From Strongylocentrotus droebachiensis (Eukaryota > Echinodermata > Echinoidea > Camarodonta > Strongylocentrotidae), in contig JAVYIG010002741.1 in assembly GCA_035222895.1 (NCBI GenBank), positions 78,501 to 142,500 of the forward strand: a stretch of 64,000 nt of DNA, given 5' to 3'. Positions 33,041-44,100 of this stretch are shown here, in pieces. The notes under the pieces were generated by a model. The model was not told where the DNA came from. It did not search any database and was given only the letters and a program-made list of their open reading frames with translations. The translations under genes and the position numbers were made by a program. The first letter of the stretch is position 1, and every line of letters starts with the position of its first letter.

Positions 33041-33049
33041 TGCTGGGAG

Positions 33050-35511
33050 AAGGCAGAGAAGGAAGAGGTGGAGGAGAAGAATACACTGAGGAGAAGGAGC
33101 TGAAAGCAGAGGAGGAGAAGGAGGAGAAGGCAGAGGCGGAGGAGCTGAAAGCAGAGGAGGAGGAGGAAAAGGCAGAGGCGGACGAGCTGAAAGCAGAGGA
33201 ACCGAGGAGCTGAAAGCAGAAGCGGAGGAGGAAATGGCAGAGGAGGAGGAGGAGAAGGCAGAGGAGGAGAAGAAGGCATTTGAAGAGGAGGAGAAGACAC
33301 TGAGAAGGAGGAGCTGAAAGTAGAGGAGGAGGAAGAGAAGGCAGAGGCGGAGGAGCTGAAAACAGAGGAGGAGGAGCTGAAAGCAGAGGAGGATGAGAAG
33401 AAGGCAGAGGAGCCGAGGAGCTGAAAGCAGAGGCGGAGAAGGAGAAGGCAGAGGAGGAGGAGGAGGAGGAGAAGACACTGAGAAGGAGGAGCTGAAAGCA
33501 GAGGAGGAGGAGGAGGAGAAGAAGGCAGAGGCGGAGGTCTGGAGCTGAAAGCAGAGGAGGAAGAGGAGAAGGCAGAGGCGGAGGAGCTGAAAGCAGAGGA
33601 GCCGAGGAGCTGAAAGCAGAGGTGGTGGAGGAGAAGGCAGAGGAGGAGGAGGAGAAGGCAGAGGAGGAGGAGAAGGAGGCAGATGAAGAGGAGGAGAAGA
33701 AACTGAGGAGGAGGATCTGAAAGCAGAGGAGGAGGAGAAGGCAGAGGCGGAGGAGCTGAAAACAGAGTAGGAGGAGCTGAAAGCAGAGGAGGATGAGGAG
33801 AAGGCAATAGAGCCGAGGAGCTGAAAGCAGAGGCGGAGGAAGAGAAGGCAGAGGAAGAGGAGGAGAAGGCAGAGGAGGAGAAGAAGGCATTTGAAGAGGA
33901 GGAGAAGACACTGAGAAGGAGGAGCTGAAAGTAGAGGAGGAGGAGGAGAAGGCAGAGGCGGAGGAGCTGAAAACAGAGGAGGAGGAGCTGAAAGCAGATG
34001 AGGATGAGAAGAAGGCAGAGGAGCCGAGGAGCTAAAAGCAGAGGCGGAGAAGGAGAAGGCAGAGGAGGAGGAGGAGGAGAAGACACTGAGAAGGAGGAGC
34101 TGAAAGCAGAGGAGGAGGAGGAGGAGAAGAAGGCAGAGGCGGAGGTCTGGAGCTGAAAGCAGAGGAGGAAGAGGAGAAGGCAGAGGCGGAGGAGCTGAAA
34201 GCAGAGGAGCCGAGGAGCTGAAAGCAGAGGCGGTGGAGGAGAAGGCAGAGGAGGAGGAGGAGAAGGCAGAGGAGGAGGAGAAGGCAGATGAAGAGGAGGA
34301 GAAGAAACTGAGGAGGAGGAGCTGAAAGCAGAGGAGGAGGAGAAGGCAGAGGCGGAGGAGCTGAAAACAGAGTAGGAGGAGCTGAAAGCAGAGGAGGATG
34401 AGGAGAAGGCAATAGAGCCGAGGAGCTGAAAGCAGAGGCGGAGGAAGAGAAGGCAGAGGAAGAGAAGGAGGAGGAGAAGACACTGAGGAGGAGGAGCTGG
34501 AAGCAGAGGAGGAGGAGGAGAAGGCAGAGGCGGAGGAGCTGAAAGCAGATGAGGAGGAGGAGGAGCAGACACTGAGGAGGAGGAGCTGAAAGCAGAGGAG
34601 GAGGAGGAGCTGAAAGCAGAGGAGGAGAAAACAGAGGAGGAGGAGTAGAAGGCAGGGGAGGAGGAGCTGAAAGCAGAAAAGGAGGAGGAGGAGAAGGCAG
34701 AGGCGGAGGAGCTGAAAGCAGAGGAGCCGAGGAGCTGAAAGCAGAGGCGGAGGAGGAGAAGGCAGAGGAGGAGGAGAAGGCAGATGAAGAGGAGGAAAAG
34801 ACACTGAGGAGGAGGAGCTGAAAGCAGAGGAGGAGGAGAAGACAGAGGCGGAGGAGCTGAAAGCAGAGGAGGTGAGGAGCTGAAAGCAGAGGAGGATGAG
34901 GAGAATGCAGAGGAGCCGAGGAGCTGAAAGCAGAGGCGGAGGAGGAGGAGGAAGAGGAGGAGAAGGCAGATGAAGAGGAAGAGAAGGCACTGAGGAGGAG
35001 GCGCTGAAAGCAGAGGAGGAGGAGGAGAAGGCAGAGGAGCCGAGGAGCTGAAAGCAGAGGCGGAGGAGCTGAAAGCAGAGGAGGATGAGGAGAAGGCAGA
35101 GGAGCCGATGAGCTGAAAGCAGAGGCAGAAGAGGAGAAGGCAGAGGAGGAGGATAAGACACTGAGGAGGAGGAACTGAAAGTAGAGGAGGAGAAAACAGA
35201 GGAGGATGAGGAGAAGGCAGAGGAGGATGAGGAGAAGGCAGAGGAGGAGGAGCTAAAAGCAGAGAAGGATGAGGAGGAGGAGGAGAAGGCAGAGGCGGAG
35301 GAGCTGAAAGCAGAAGAGGAGGAGCTGAAAGCAGAGGAGGATGACGAGAAGGAAGAGGAGCCGAGGAGCTGAAAGAAGAGGCGGAGGAGGAGAAGGCAGA
35401 GGAGGAGGAGAAGGCAGATGAAGAGGAGGAGAAGGCACTGAGGAGGAGCTGAAAGCAGAAGAGGAGGAGCTGAAAGCAGAAGAGGAGGAGGAGAAGGCAG
35501 AGGATGAGGAG
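33050..35511 (+). repeat. Purine-rich minisatellite, right block
   Basis: Same Glu/Lys/Leu/Ala-type units as 26310-27302, with added GAGCCGAGGAGCTGAAAGC and GACACTGAGGAGGAGGAGC variants. A higher-order period of about 609 bp is visible: the segment beginning AGACACTGAGAAGGAGGAGC at about 33296 recurs at about 33905. No single plus frame stays open. The long minus-strand ORF here is a by-product of base composition. Confidence 0.8.
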
Positions 35512-36627
35512 GTGAAGGCAGAGAAGGATCTGAAAGCAGATGAGGAGAAGGCAGAGGCGGAGCTGAAAGCAGATGAGGATGAGGAGAAGGCAGAGAAGGA
35601 GCTGAAAGCAGATGAGGATGAGGAGAAGGCAGAGAAGGAGCTGAAAGCAGATGAGGCAGAGACGGAGGAGGTGAAGGCAGAGGAGGAGCTGAAAGCAGAT
35701 GAGGCAGAGACGGAGGAGGTGAAGGCAGAGGAGGAGCTGAAAGCAGATGAGGATGAGGCAGAGACGGAGGAGGAGAAGGCAGGGGAGGAGCAGAAAGCAG
35801 ATAAGGATGAGGAGAAGGCAGAGAAGGAGCTGAAAGCAGATGAGGATGAGGAGAAGGCAGAGAAGGAGCTGAAAGCAGATGAGGATGAGGAGAAGGCAGA
35901 GAAGGAGCTGAAAGCAGATGAGGATGAGGAGAAGGCAGAGAAGGAGCTGAAAGCAGATGAGGCAGAGACGGAGGAGGTGAAGGCAGAGGAGGAGCTGAAA
36001 GCAGATGAGGCAGAGACGGAGGAGGTGAAGGCAGAGGAGGAGCTGAAAGCAGATGAGGATGAGGCAGAGACGGAGGAGGAGAAGGCAGAGAAGGAGCTGA
36101 AAGCAGATGAGGATGAGGAGAAGACAGAGAAGGAGCTGAAAGCAGATGAGGATGAGGAGAAGGCAGAGAAGGAGCTGAAAGCAGATAAGGATGAGGAGAA
36201 GGCAGAGAAGGAGCTGAAAGCAGATGAGGATGAGGAGAAGGCAGAGAAGGAGCTGAAAGCAGATGAGGATGAGGAGAAGGCAGAGAAGGAGCTGAAAGCA
36301 GATGAGGATGAGGAGAAGGCAGAGAAGGAGCTGAAAGCAGATAAGGATGAGGAGAAGGCAGAGAAGGAGCTGAAAGCAGATGAGGCAGAGACGGAGGAGG
36401 TGAAGGCAGAGGAGGAAGTGAAAGCAGATGAGGAGAAGGCAGAGGAGGAGGAGGGGATGAAGGCAGAAGAAGAGGAGGAGATGAAGGCTGAGGATGGAAA
36501 GATAACGACAGAGGAGGAAGAGGAGGAGGTGAAGGCAAAGGAGGAGGAGATGAAGGCTGAGGAAGAGCTAGGACATAATGAAGACGGAAGAGGAAGAGAT
36601 ATTTACAGGCAGAATAGGAGGAGATGA
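35512..36627 (+). CDS. Glu/Lys-repeat protein, main repeat region
   Basis: 371 open codons composed of 13-residue units ELKADEDEEKAEK (39 bp) and 16-residue units ELKADEAETEEVKAEE, with a duplicated higher-order block of about 310 bp (35640-35790 and 35950-36090). The end is less regular (EEEEGMKAEEEEEMKAEDGK). Predicted as a long charged helix. Translation probably enters from upstream repeats or from the exons at 25508-26283; the Met at 35512 may be internal. The frame is closed at 36625, while the adjoining C-terminal ORF is in another frame, so splicing, an assembly error or decay must be invoked. No known family recognised. Confidence 0.5.
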   Translation: MKAEKDLKADEEKAEAELKADEDEEKAEKELKADEDEEKAEKELKADEAETEEVKAEEELKADEAETEEVKAEEELKADEDEAETEEEKAGEEQKADKDEEKAEKELKADEDEEKAEKELKADEDEEKAEKELKADEDEEKAEKELKADEAETEEVKAEEELKADEAETEEVKAEEELKADEDEAETEEEKAEKELKADEDEEKTEKELKADEDEEKAEKELKADKDEEKAEKELKADEDEEKAEKELKADEDEEKAEKELKADEDEEKAEKELKADKDEEKAEKELKADEAETEEVKAEEEVKADEEKAEEEEGMKAEEEEEMKAEDGKITTEEEEEEVKAKEEEMKAEEELGHNEDGRGRDIYRQNRRR

Positions 36628-36860
36628 AGGCGGTGGAGGAGCATGGCAATCACATTAACGAATTGAAAGAGGTGTTGGAGGGAAAACAAGAGGCCAAAGA
36701 CTTCAAAGAGGAGAGGAAGATTAATGTAAAGAATGAAGATAGGAAGAATAGTGATCAAGATAACAAAGATCAGGCTGTTGTAACTGGAAGAAGACGGAAG
36801 TGGTGGAAACCGTTTTGCTGTTTTGGTTGGAGGAGGGGCAGCAGGCGTTCTCAGAATTGA
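36624..36860 (+). CDS. Glu/Lys-repeat protein, C-terminal segment
   Basis: 78 codons: MKAVEEHGNHINELKEVLEG, then a Lys/Asp/Asn-rich part and the unusual ending RRRKWWKPFCCFGWRRGSRR SQN. The basic, Trp- and Cys-rich end resembles membrane-binding or palmitoylated tails, which is inference only. An acceptor-like TTTACAG ends at 36608, but the frame here has a TAG at 36615-36617 before the Met. AATAAA follows 49 bp after the stop. Confidence 0.45.
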   Translation: MKAVEEHGNHINELKEVLEGKQEAKDFKEERKINVKNEDRKNSDQDNKDQAVVTGRRRKWWKPFCCFGWRRGSRRSQN

Positions 36861-36908
36861 ATGGATGCTTATTATGTCATGATCGTTGAAATTGTATATG
36901 AAATTGTA

Positions 36909-36914
36909 AATAAA
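36909..36914 (+). terminator. Poly(A) signal AATAAA of the Glu/Lys-repeat gene
   Basis: AATAAA shortly after the stop at 36858-36860, in an AT-rich context. Suits a short 3' untranslated region. Confidence 0.5.
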
Positions 36915-36969
36915 ATTGTAAATACAAATTAACTTGACGTCTGTTTGAAATATTTCGACCCACTTTTCG

Positions 36970-37043
36970 AAGAAGGGGAGGGGAGAGACATAGAGAGAGA
37001 GAGGGGGAAAGAGAGAGAGAGAGGGGGAGAGAGGGGAGAGGGG

Positions 37044-37079
<36 letters not shown>

Positions 37080-37095
37080 GAGAGGGGGGAGTGGG
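36970..37095 (+). repeat. (GA)n purine tract
   Basis: Long GAGAGAGGGGGA-type run of about 125 bp downstream of the poly(A) signal; simple repeat. Confidence 0.85.
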
Positions 37096-37099
37096 GGAG

Positions 37100-38100
37100 G
37101 GACTGAGAACAGGCTTGGACACTTTGTAGTCCATGTGCCAGTATGAGCAAAATAATTTGTATCTTTTTTGTTCTCGCTAATGTTTTGTTGCAAAAAAAAA
37201 ACAATTTCAAAACATGCATCCCCCTCTGTCGGTGAGTAGTCAAATTATGTAGGGTGGAGGAGCCTGAGGAGGAACAGAAGAGAAGACCAAAGAGAACGAT
37301 AATAGAGAGAAGAAGAAGAAGCCAAGGGAAAATAATAAAAAGGAGAGGTTAGAGAAGACGGAAGAGGTTAAAGAAGAGGAATTAAAAGAATTGCCCCGAA
37401 AACTTACGTGTTTCTAAAAAAATTGTTATTCAGATTCAAAGGTGAATGTATATATATTTTTTTCTTTTAATTTGTTTGTCTTGAGAATTTTTTTTTTAGG
37501 TGATTGACGTTCATTCTACACTATAAAACAAATAAAACAGTGGCAATTTGCTCTTGAACTCGATAAGAAACTCTCTTATTTACTTAAATCAGCATAAATT
37601 ATGATTAAAAAATTACCTTTCATGAAATATAGCCAACTTTCATTTTCCACTCAAAAATTAAACGGAGAAGAAATTGAGAGATGCCTTCTCTATGAGACCA
37701 TGCATCAAAATAAAAGGTTGGACGCTTGTGAATGGTATGCCAACGATGTAGCTCCGAGACAGTACCATTATTTAAAAGAGGGGAGTAAGAGGCTAACTCA
37801 TTGACAAAAATATAAAAACTGCGTAACTTAAATCAATATTGTCCCGTTCTAACATGTACGGGAAGTAAAATAAAACACTTTTTTGAAATAAATAACATTT
37901 CATTTGCTATAATCCAGAAATATCTAAACAATTAAAAAAAAAATGTCTCGACATAAATCGTGTCATCTCCATGCATCGCCATTCTGCAATGTTTTTCACA
38001 CACACCATAGCTGAATGAAATTAGCGACAGGTAAAGTTCGCTGTTTGACCTCTCTACACAATTTTCATGCATATGATATTGATATGGATTTTGAGACAAT
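37100..38100. other. Intergenic / upstream flank of FMR1
   Basis: Contains a short Glu/Lys-coding-like purine stretch (37245-37385), perhaps a detached piece of the neighbouring repeat, and a 67-codon ORF (37601-37804) that I do not recognise. No CpG island or CGG run is seen before the FMR1 start. Confidence 0.3.
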
Positions 38101-38101
38101 C

Positions 38102-38155
38102 ATGGAGGATTTTGTTGGTGTAGAAGTTCGAGATGCTAATGGAGCTTTTTACAAG
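38102..38155 (+). CDS. FMR1: FMR1 coding exon 1
   Basis: 18 codons, MEDFVGVEVRDANGAFYK, donor AAG|GTGATT. Same length of coding exon and boundary after FYK as I recall for human FMR1 (MEELVVEVRGSNGAFYK). First strand of Tudor domain 1. Confidence 0.9.
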
Positions 38156-41100
38156 GTGATTATACTTTTTCCGACAGCGTATGATTCATGGATTTTCATA
38201 TCTGTAATGTCAAAATGTTTCTATTTACATTAGACTTTACGATTTTGTTAAGTGATTATTGTGTGGATGTGTGTCGAGTCGTGAGCGAACACCGTCTCTC
38301 CGATTGTGTCTGTGAGCTGTGGCATGCAATCCACAAATTGTGCAGTGCAGTGCTGCATCACTGCAATGCATTGCCAATGCAAAGGCTAGATCTAGTGCAA
38401 GAGTGAGTGTTGAGCTGCATGCAATTGCAAGCATCTCTCCATCTTGATGATATTGATAATGCTTTAATTTTAAGTGATTTTGAGATGACAAGAGATGTGG
38501 GCATTGCTAGCCTTAAGGGCTCCCTTGAAATGTTTTTTATGATATTATTCAAGGGAGCCTTAACTGGCTCCCATACCCCTGCACGGAGAGGCATGTAAAC
38601 AAAACCCAAAAGTGGTCCAAAATCACACTTTCGCGCACTCGACCAATATTGGACAGTGGCTTTGATAAATTTTGTCGTAATTTTGGTCTTAATTACCGCC
38701 TTAATTTCAAAATCGGATCTAAAAATAACAAAATAAGAGCAATTTTCTTACCAGACCGATACAGCTCAGCTCCCTTTTCACGTGTACCGTGTGAATTCAC
38801 GATGTCTACACAATGGTGATGACCTCTGACTGGCACTTCCGTAATTGTGGGTAAATTGTGCTGCTTCCGTATAATGCGCTGTATGAGTGTAATTCAGCGC
38901 ATTATACGGAAGCAGCACATTTACGAAGTGCCAGTCAGAGGTCATCACCATTGTGTAGACATCGTGAATTCACACGGTACACGTGAAAAGGGAGCTGAGC
39001 TGTATCGGTCTGGTAAGAAAATTGCTCTTATTTTGTTATTTTTAGATCCGATTTTGAAATTAAGGCGGTAATTAAGACCAAAATTACGACAAAATTTATC
39101 AAAGCCACTGTCCAATATTGGTCGAGTGCGCGAAAGTGTGATTTTGGACCACTTTTGGGTTTTGTTTACATGCCTCTCCGTGCAGGGGTATGGGAGCCAG
39201 TTAAGGCTCCCTTGAATAATATCATAAAAAACATTTCAAGGGAGCCCTTAAGGCTAGGCATTGCACTGCAGTTATGTCTAAAAAATGTTGGGTGTCTGAA
39301 CGTTTTTTAAATTTTTCCCTTTTGCCTGGATTGTTTTTTACCAAATTATGCAAACATGGTTGGATAATTGAAAAAAAAATCATTTATTTACTCACATATG
39401 ACTCAGAAGAACACATTTCAAATTTCAAGACTCACTGATGTTTCTATCAAAAGATACAGCCCCCAAATCAGGGGAATATTCATCGAATTTTTGTCCACAA
39501 TGGAAGAAAAAGAGGGACACGCCAAGTTATAAATTTTGCTCAAGAGGTGCATCGCACGATATGCAGCTCTACTTGAGCGGGATCAGGAAGCTCCACCTCT
39601 GTTGTCTTCATTGTGCAACTGCATGCCGATTGAATACACAAACACACGCGCAATCCGAATGCATACACGCACGCTTTCCGAATTCAATGCACACACGCTA
39701 CATGTAGCGTTTACGAAGGCCCACAAAACAGGAAGCACGCACAAAGTTTGTTTTACCCCGCTGAGCGTTGTATGAGCTACCTAGCGTGAAATAGATGTGC
39801 ATGTGCAGATTCTACGCGCTATCACCATGGATTTGGGCTGAGCAGAGCCACGCTTCCCTACTTAGCTGATTCAAAAAGTGGGGGAAGGGTATTTTCAAAC
39901 TGTAATCGCTTTTGATCCCATAGGACTAGCGAAAAAATAAACTCATAGGTGATAGATATATTCCTTACGTCTGGAACTACTTATCCCTCAGGGGGTCAGT
40001 TCACCAAAGTGGGAAATCTCGGAGCTACGATGGATGGAAACAATGTTTAAATCGCCGTTTTGATCAAGATATTTTTTGGGTTTAGAGTTGACCCTTTTGG
40101 AGCATATGGTGAAAAACCTACTCTTTCATATGACACCTCATTTGTTGTGTATCGCCTTCAGGATCACGAGCGATAGAGGTGTGAATCATAATTTGGTAAT
40201 AAAAACATTGACCAATTTTGCATGAGCGCTCAATGCACGTAGACTTCATAGGGATGTGTGCAATTTCTATCGGAAGGGTTTTAGCACACAAAACCAAGTG
40301 CATGATCAGACACCCTAATAAAACTATGCTATGTCTATGAATGATATCACACGTTAATAGAGGGCAAATCAACCTTCGGCTTTAACCTTTGTGATACATT
40401 CATTTGTATACTAATAATTGTATGAATTGCTATAATAAGTTTTACAAGTGTGAATCAGCGGGGATTGGTCCAGTGTACGTCATTTTTTAGTAAGGAGGGG
40501 GGGGGGGGGAGGGGGGAGGGGAGGGGGGGGGGTGGGGGGCAATGATTATATTAATGCTCCATTTTCATCTTCGGAACTCTAAATTTGTAGCAAAGTATAG
40601 TTGAAGAGTCTGTGAATCAGGTAATCAAGCAAATGTTCATGTACAGTATGTAAGAAAACTGATTAAATCCTGCTTACATTGCTTTCAGTGATCCTTTACA
40701 TGTACACTGGTGCCCGTGTGAATGTTTGACATCATGTACATGTAGCTAGTCCCAAATATATGTAGCAATAATCTGGAAGTGTAGTCCTCCTACCCCCCCC
40801 CCCCTCCCCCCTCTCTACTTGCAGAGAAGATGTACATGTAATTTGCAGTTTACACTAGGCATTTAAATAAGAACAGTTTTTGATGGATCTACAGTAACTT
40901 CAGTTCCCAATCCAAGGCAAATTGGCAAGTCTGATTTAAAATTCAACGCATGAACTTCAATCAAATAAACGCCAACCTCTTTTAAAGACACCTCATATTT
41001 CTATAGATTCACAATCGACCCTGTAGTCCCACACTAAGGCCTTGGGTGTGGGATGATAGTTTCACACCCTGATATTGTTATCAATGGTCAATGATAACTC

Positions 41101-44100
41101 GTTGGTCAATGGAGGCATCATCATGCCGCATGGCTCAGTTGTTGTAGAGCAGTGGTCTCGTAACTGGAGGTCCCGGGTTCAAAACAAAGCCGATGTGGTA
41201 GTGCCCTTTGGGAAGACATTAATCCTCATTACCAAGTCCCTTGGAGAGGACTTGAAGCCACTGGTCCCCTAGTTGCTCACTTACAAGCACATGCTTTCTT
41301 CTCAGTCAGGTAAAACCAACAAACCAACCGACCAATCAACTAATGAATTTATACTTGACTGCAAAGCTTTGATTCATGTATCCGATTCTAAATTACGATA
41401 AAAATGTGTTAATGTCAACTTATCAAGTGTTACTAAAGCCCCGTCTTAATAGAACTTCTTCGAGTGACATGTGGATGAGAAACAGTGGGGGGGTCTGATC
41501 GTAAAACACGGGGTGAGCTTTTGGACACCGTCTTAATCAGCCATCCGCAAAAACCTCACCCGGGTAGGTTACCATAACAACCGCATCTCCTTCATCGCGA
41601 TCAGCGGGCGCGCGCTGTGTACATGTATACATTTTTCACGGCGATGACTTACCCGTAATTTACCCGGGTAGGCCTAGAGTTCCACGCGCGTCTTAATAGG
41701 CCGTTTATCAGGAGGTCGGCATCACCTCAATATCACCCTGGCCCGACTAGGGTGAGATTTACCTCGATGTCACCTCGATATTGTGAGGACGTTACCCCGA
41801 TTGACACGTTTTAATTGGAAGGGGGTAAACAGGGACTTTTAGATTACATTCATGACGAGAGCGTGGACTGCCACGTGTGACATTGTGTTAAGGCACTGGG
41901 CCGTGCCCGGCAGTGCCTTAAAAGGATGTCACACGTGGCGGTCCACATTCTCGTCGTGTAAATCTAAAAGTCCCTAATGTCATCCGGACAACGTCCGGAC
42001 GACACTGCGACTTTATTCTCCAGTTAAGACGGGGTTTAAGTCTTACATGTACATGCCCAAATATTATAGAGAAGCTTAACCAGCTACAATTTCTATTTCA
42101 CTTCTTCAAATATTGGGTGTTTCCCTGGCATCATACCCTCCAATATAATTTCCTATGTAAATGTTGGCTTATGCCTGATTTTTTGATTGGGGGGTCGGGT
42201 GTCCGGACACTTAAAAAACATACAGACCTTCTCTTTTGCCCTCGCATTTAATTTAAGTATCCATCAGATAGCAAAACCAGAATGGATGTTTGTCCTTTTT
42301 AAAATTGTCCAACATAATTCTTAGAAAATTTATGAAATGTTGCATGTAAACTTCTTCAAATAGCTGTTTGAAGGTGTTTGCCGGATACACAACCCTTCCG
42401 GACACAAAATGTACATGTATACCCAGACTGTACATTAAATACATTTCTCATTCTTTTTGTGACTTGTACATGAACCTGAAATTGCCACGGAGTTGAAAGT
42501 CATAGTCCCAAGATAAAAGTTTTGACTGTAGCCACCACAAGAACACTGCATGGATTCATCGATTGTGGATTGACCATAGGTAGTAATAATATGAAGGTGT
42601 GAAACCATTACCCCACGTCCAAGGTCGAGGTGTGGGACCACAGTTTGGAAGTGTGAATAGAAATATGACGAGTCATTGAAATGGTGTTCAATTTAATATA
42701 CATGCATGCATTGTGATGCACATGTATGCATTAAATGGTTGGTTTATATTGCCTTTGCATGATGCTCTATTGGGAATCTGTATTAGGAGCTTGGAGCTAG
42801 AGAGAGAGAGATACTATAGACAAGATTCCTCCGTTTTTAGTGTTAGTAATTTTTGTGTGTTTGCAAACATTTGCTGATACACTGTACTACGAATTCACTA
42901 TTCCCTACACATTCACCCTTCCTCTTGGCCTGTATGAGTACATAATTTTTGTTGGTACAAAAAGTGTAGCAAGTTTGTAAGCTGCCGAACACAACGTTAG
43001 GATGACTCCTGAACAGTCTAGGCAGCGTACTTCGAGAAAGATGATATGAGATGTCCGCCTCAAAATACAAACATCTTAGTATACATGTACATGTAAAGAC
43101 ATGTGCAACGTTTTCACGTAACTGTTAAGTAAAAGTTCACCGTCATCTCCTTTTAATACATGTTTCAATTGGTTATTGACGATCTTGTGCTTATGACGGT
43201 TTTGTGAAACACTGCCCTGGAGATGCGATAACCAACTAGTAAAGCAGTGACCTTGTAACTGGGAGCGTTATTTTTTTATGCGGCACAGATTGGGGCATGG
43301 CGCGTGTTAAACCTATGGGAAGTACGTTCTTTCCCTTTTGAATAGTGTCTGCACGTACGTGAGACTAGTCATGTTCGCTAGCGCATTAGCGCTGCGAAGA
43401 AGTTTGTATATCCATCGCGAACTAAGTGTTTAGATAACATTCCTCTTCGTTTAAGTTAGTTAAGTTTTATTGACTAATTATTGTGATGTTCTCCTTAATG
43501 ACGTGCTGCCTTGTCTTCAGATTTCCAATTTGATTTTAATTGTTGATGTAATGATTTTCCATGCGGTAGTGGATTACATGTAACACTATTAAAAACAGAC
43601 CTCTACTACTTACACTGTCTAGTACGCACACGACCAGTATTAGTCTGTAAATCAAGACCCCTTTTAAAAAAAGCCCCAATCTGTGCCGCATAAAAAAATA
43701 ACGCTAACTGGGAGGTCCCAGGTTTGAGACCAAGACAAGTCCTTAGGTAAGGCGTTGGTTCCCTAGTTGCTTATTTACGTGTACATTACACATGTAAAAA
43801 GCATTTAAAACATGCTGTCTTATCATTCAACTAAAAACAACCAATGTCTTCACCTTCACATGTATACATTTACCATGGCTTGTGTTTACAATGTAGAAGA
43901 ATCATCTTACTTTAGAGCATGTACATGTACAACACATGTACATTGTACTATTGTATGTTCATTGACAAATGCACTGTACATGGATACATTCAGATTGTAC
44001 AGCTCTACACCGTGCATGCATACATGTCAAGATATGACAGGATTAAATGAAGACCTCATCCGCTAGGAGCCAGAAGGGCATTCACTCATGTAATACAACA

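Larger units (their letters stand above)
27303..33049. mobile_element. Large composite insertion with AACGTT-rich ends, splitting the minisatellite
   Basis: Starts CCCAACTAACAATTGGACG. The right end reversed starts CCCAGCAAACACAGAACG. Both ends run into dense AACGTTTT-type repeats (27310-27990 and 32720-33040). Minisatellite sequence resumes directly on the far side. Subterminal repeat arrays of this kind are known to serve as transposase-binding sites in some DNA transposons; the family is not identified. No clear target duplication. It contains nested elements at 30932-32367. Confidence 0.6.

Noticed and set aside
33023-36649. A 1208-codon minus-strand ORF rich in Pro, Ser and Leu
   Set aside because: The plus strand here is almost purely purine, so TTA, CTA and TCA (stops on the other strand) hardly occur. 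The openness follows from composition. Shorter minus ORFs at 26170-27391 have the same cause.
37601-37804. A 67-codon ORF (MIKKLPFMKYSQLSFS...)
   Set aside because: No recognisable domain, splice context or repeat in frame; AT-rich chance ORF is as likely.
38015-38101. N-terminal extension of FMR1 from the upstream in-frame Met (MKLATGKVRC...)
   Set aside because: The family starts at the MEE/MED position, and that ATG has the best initiation context.
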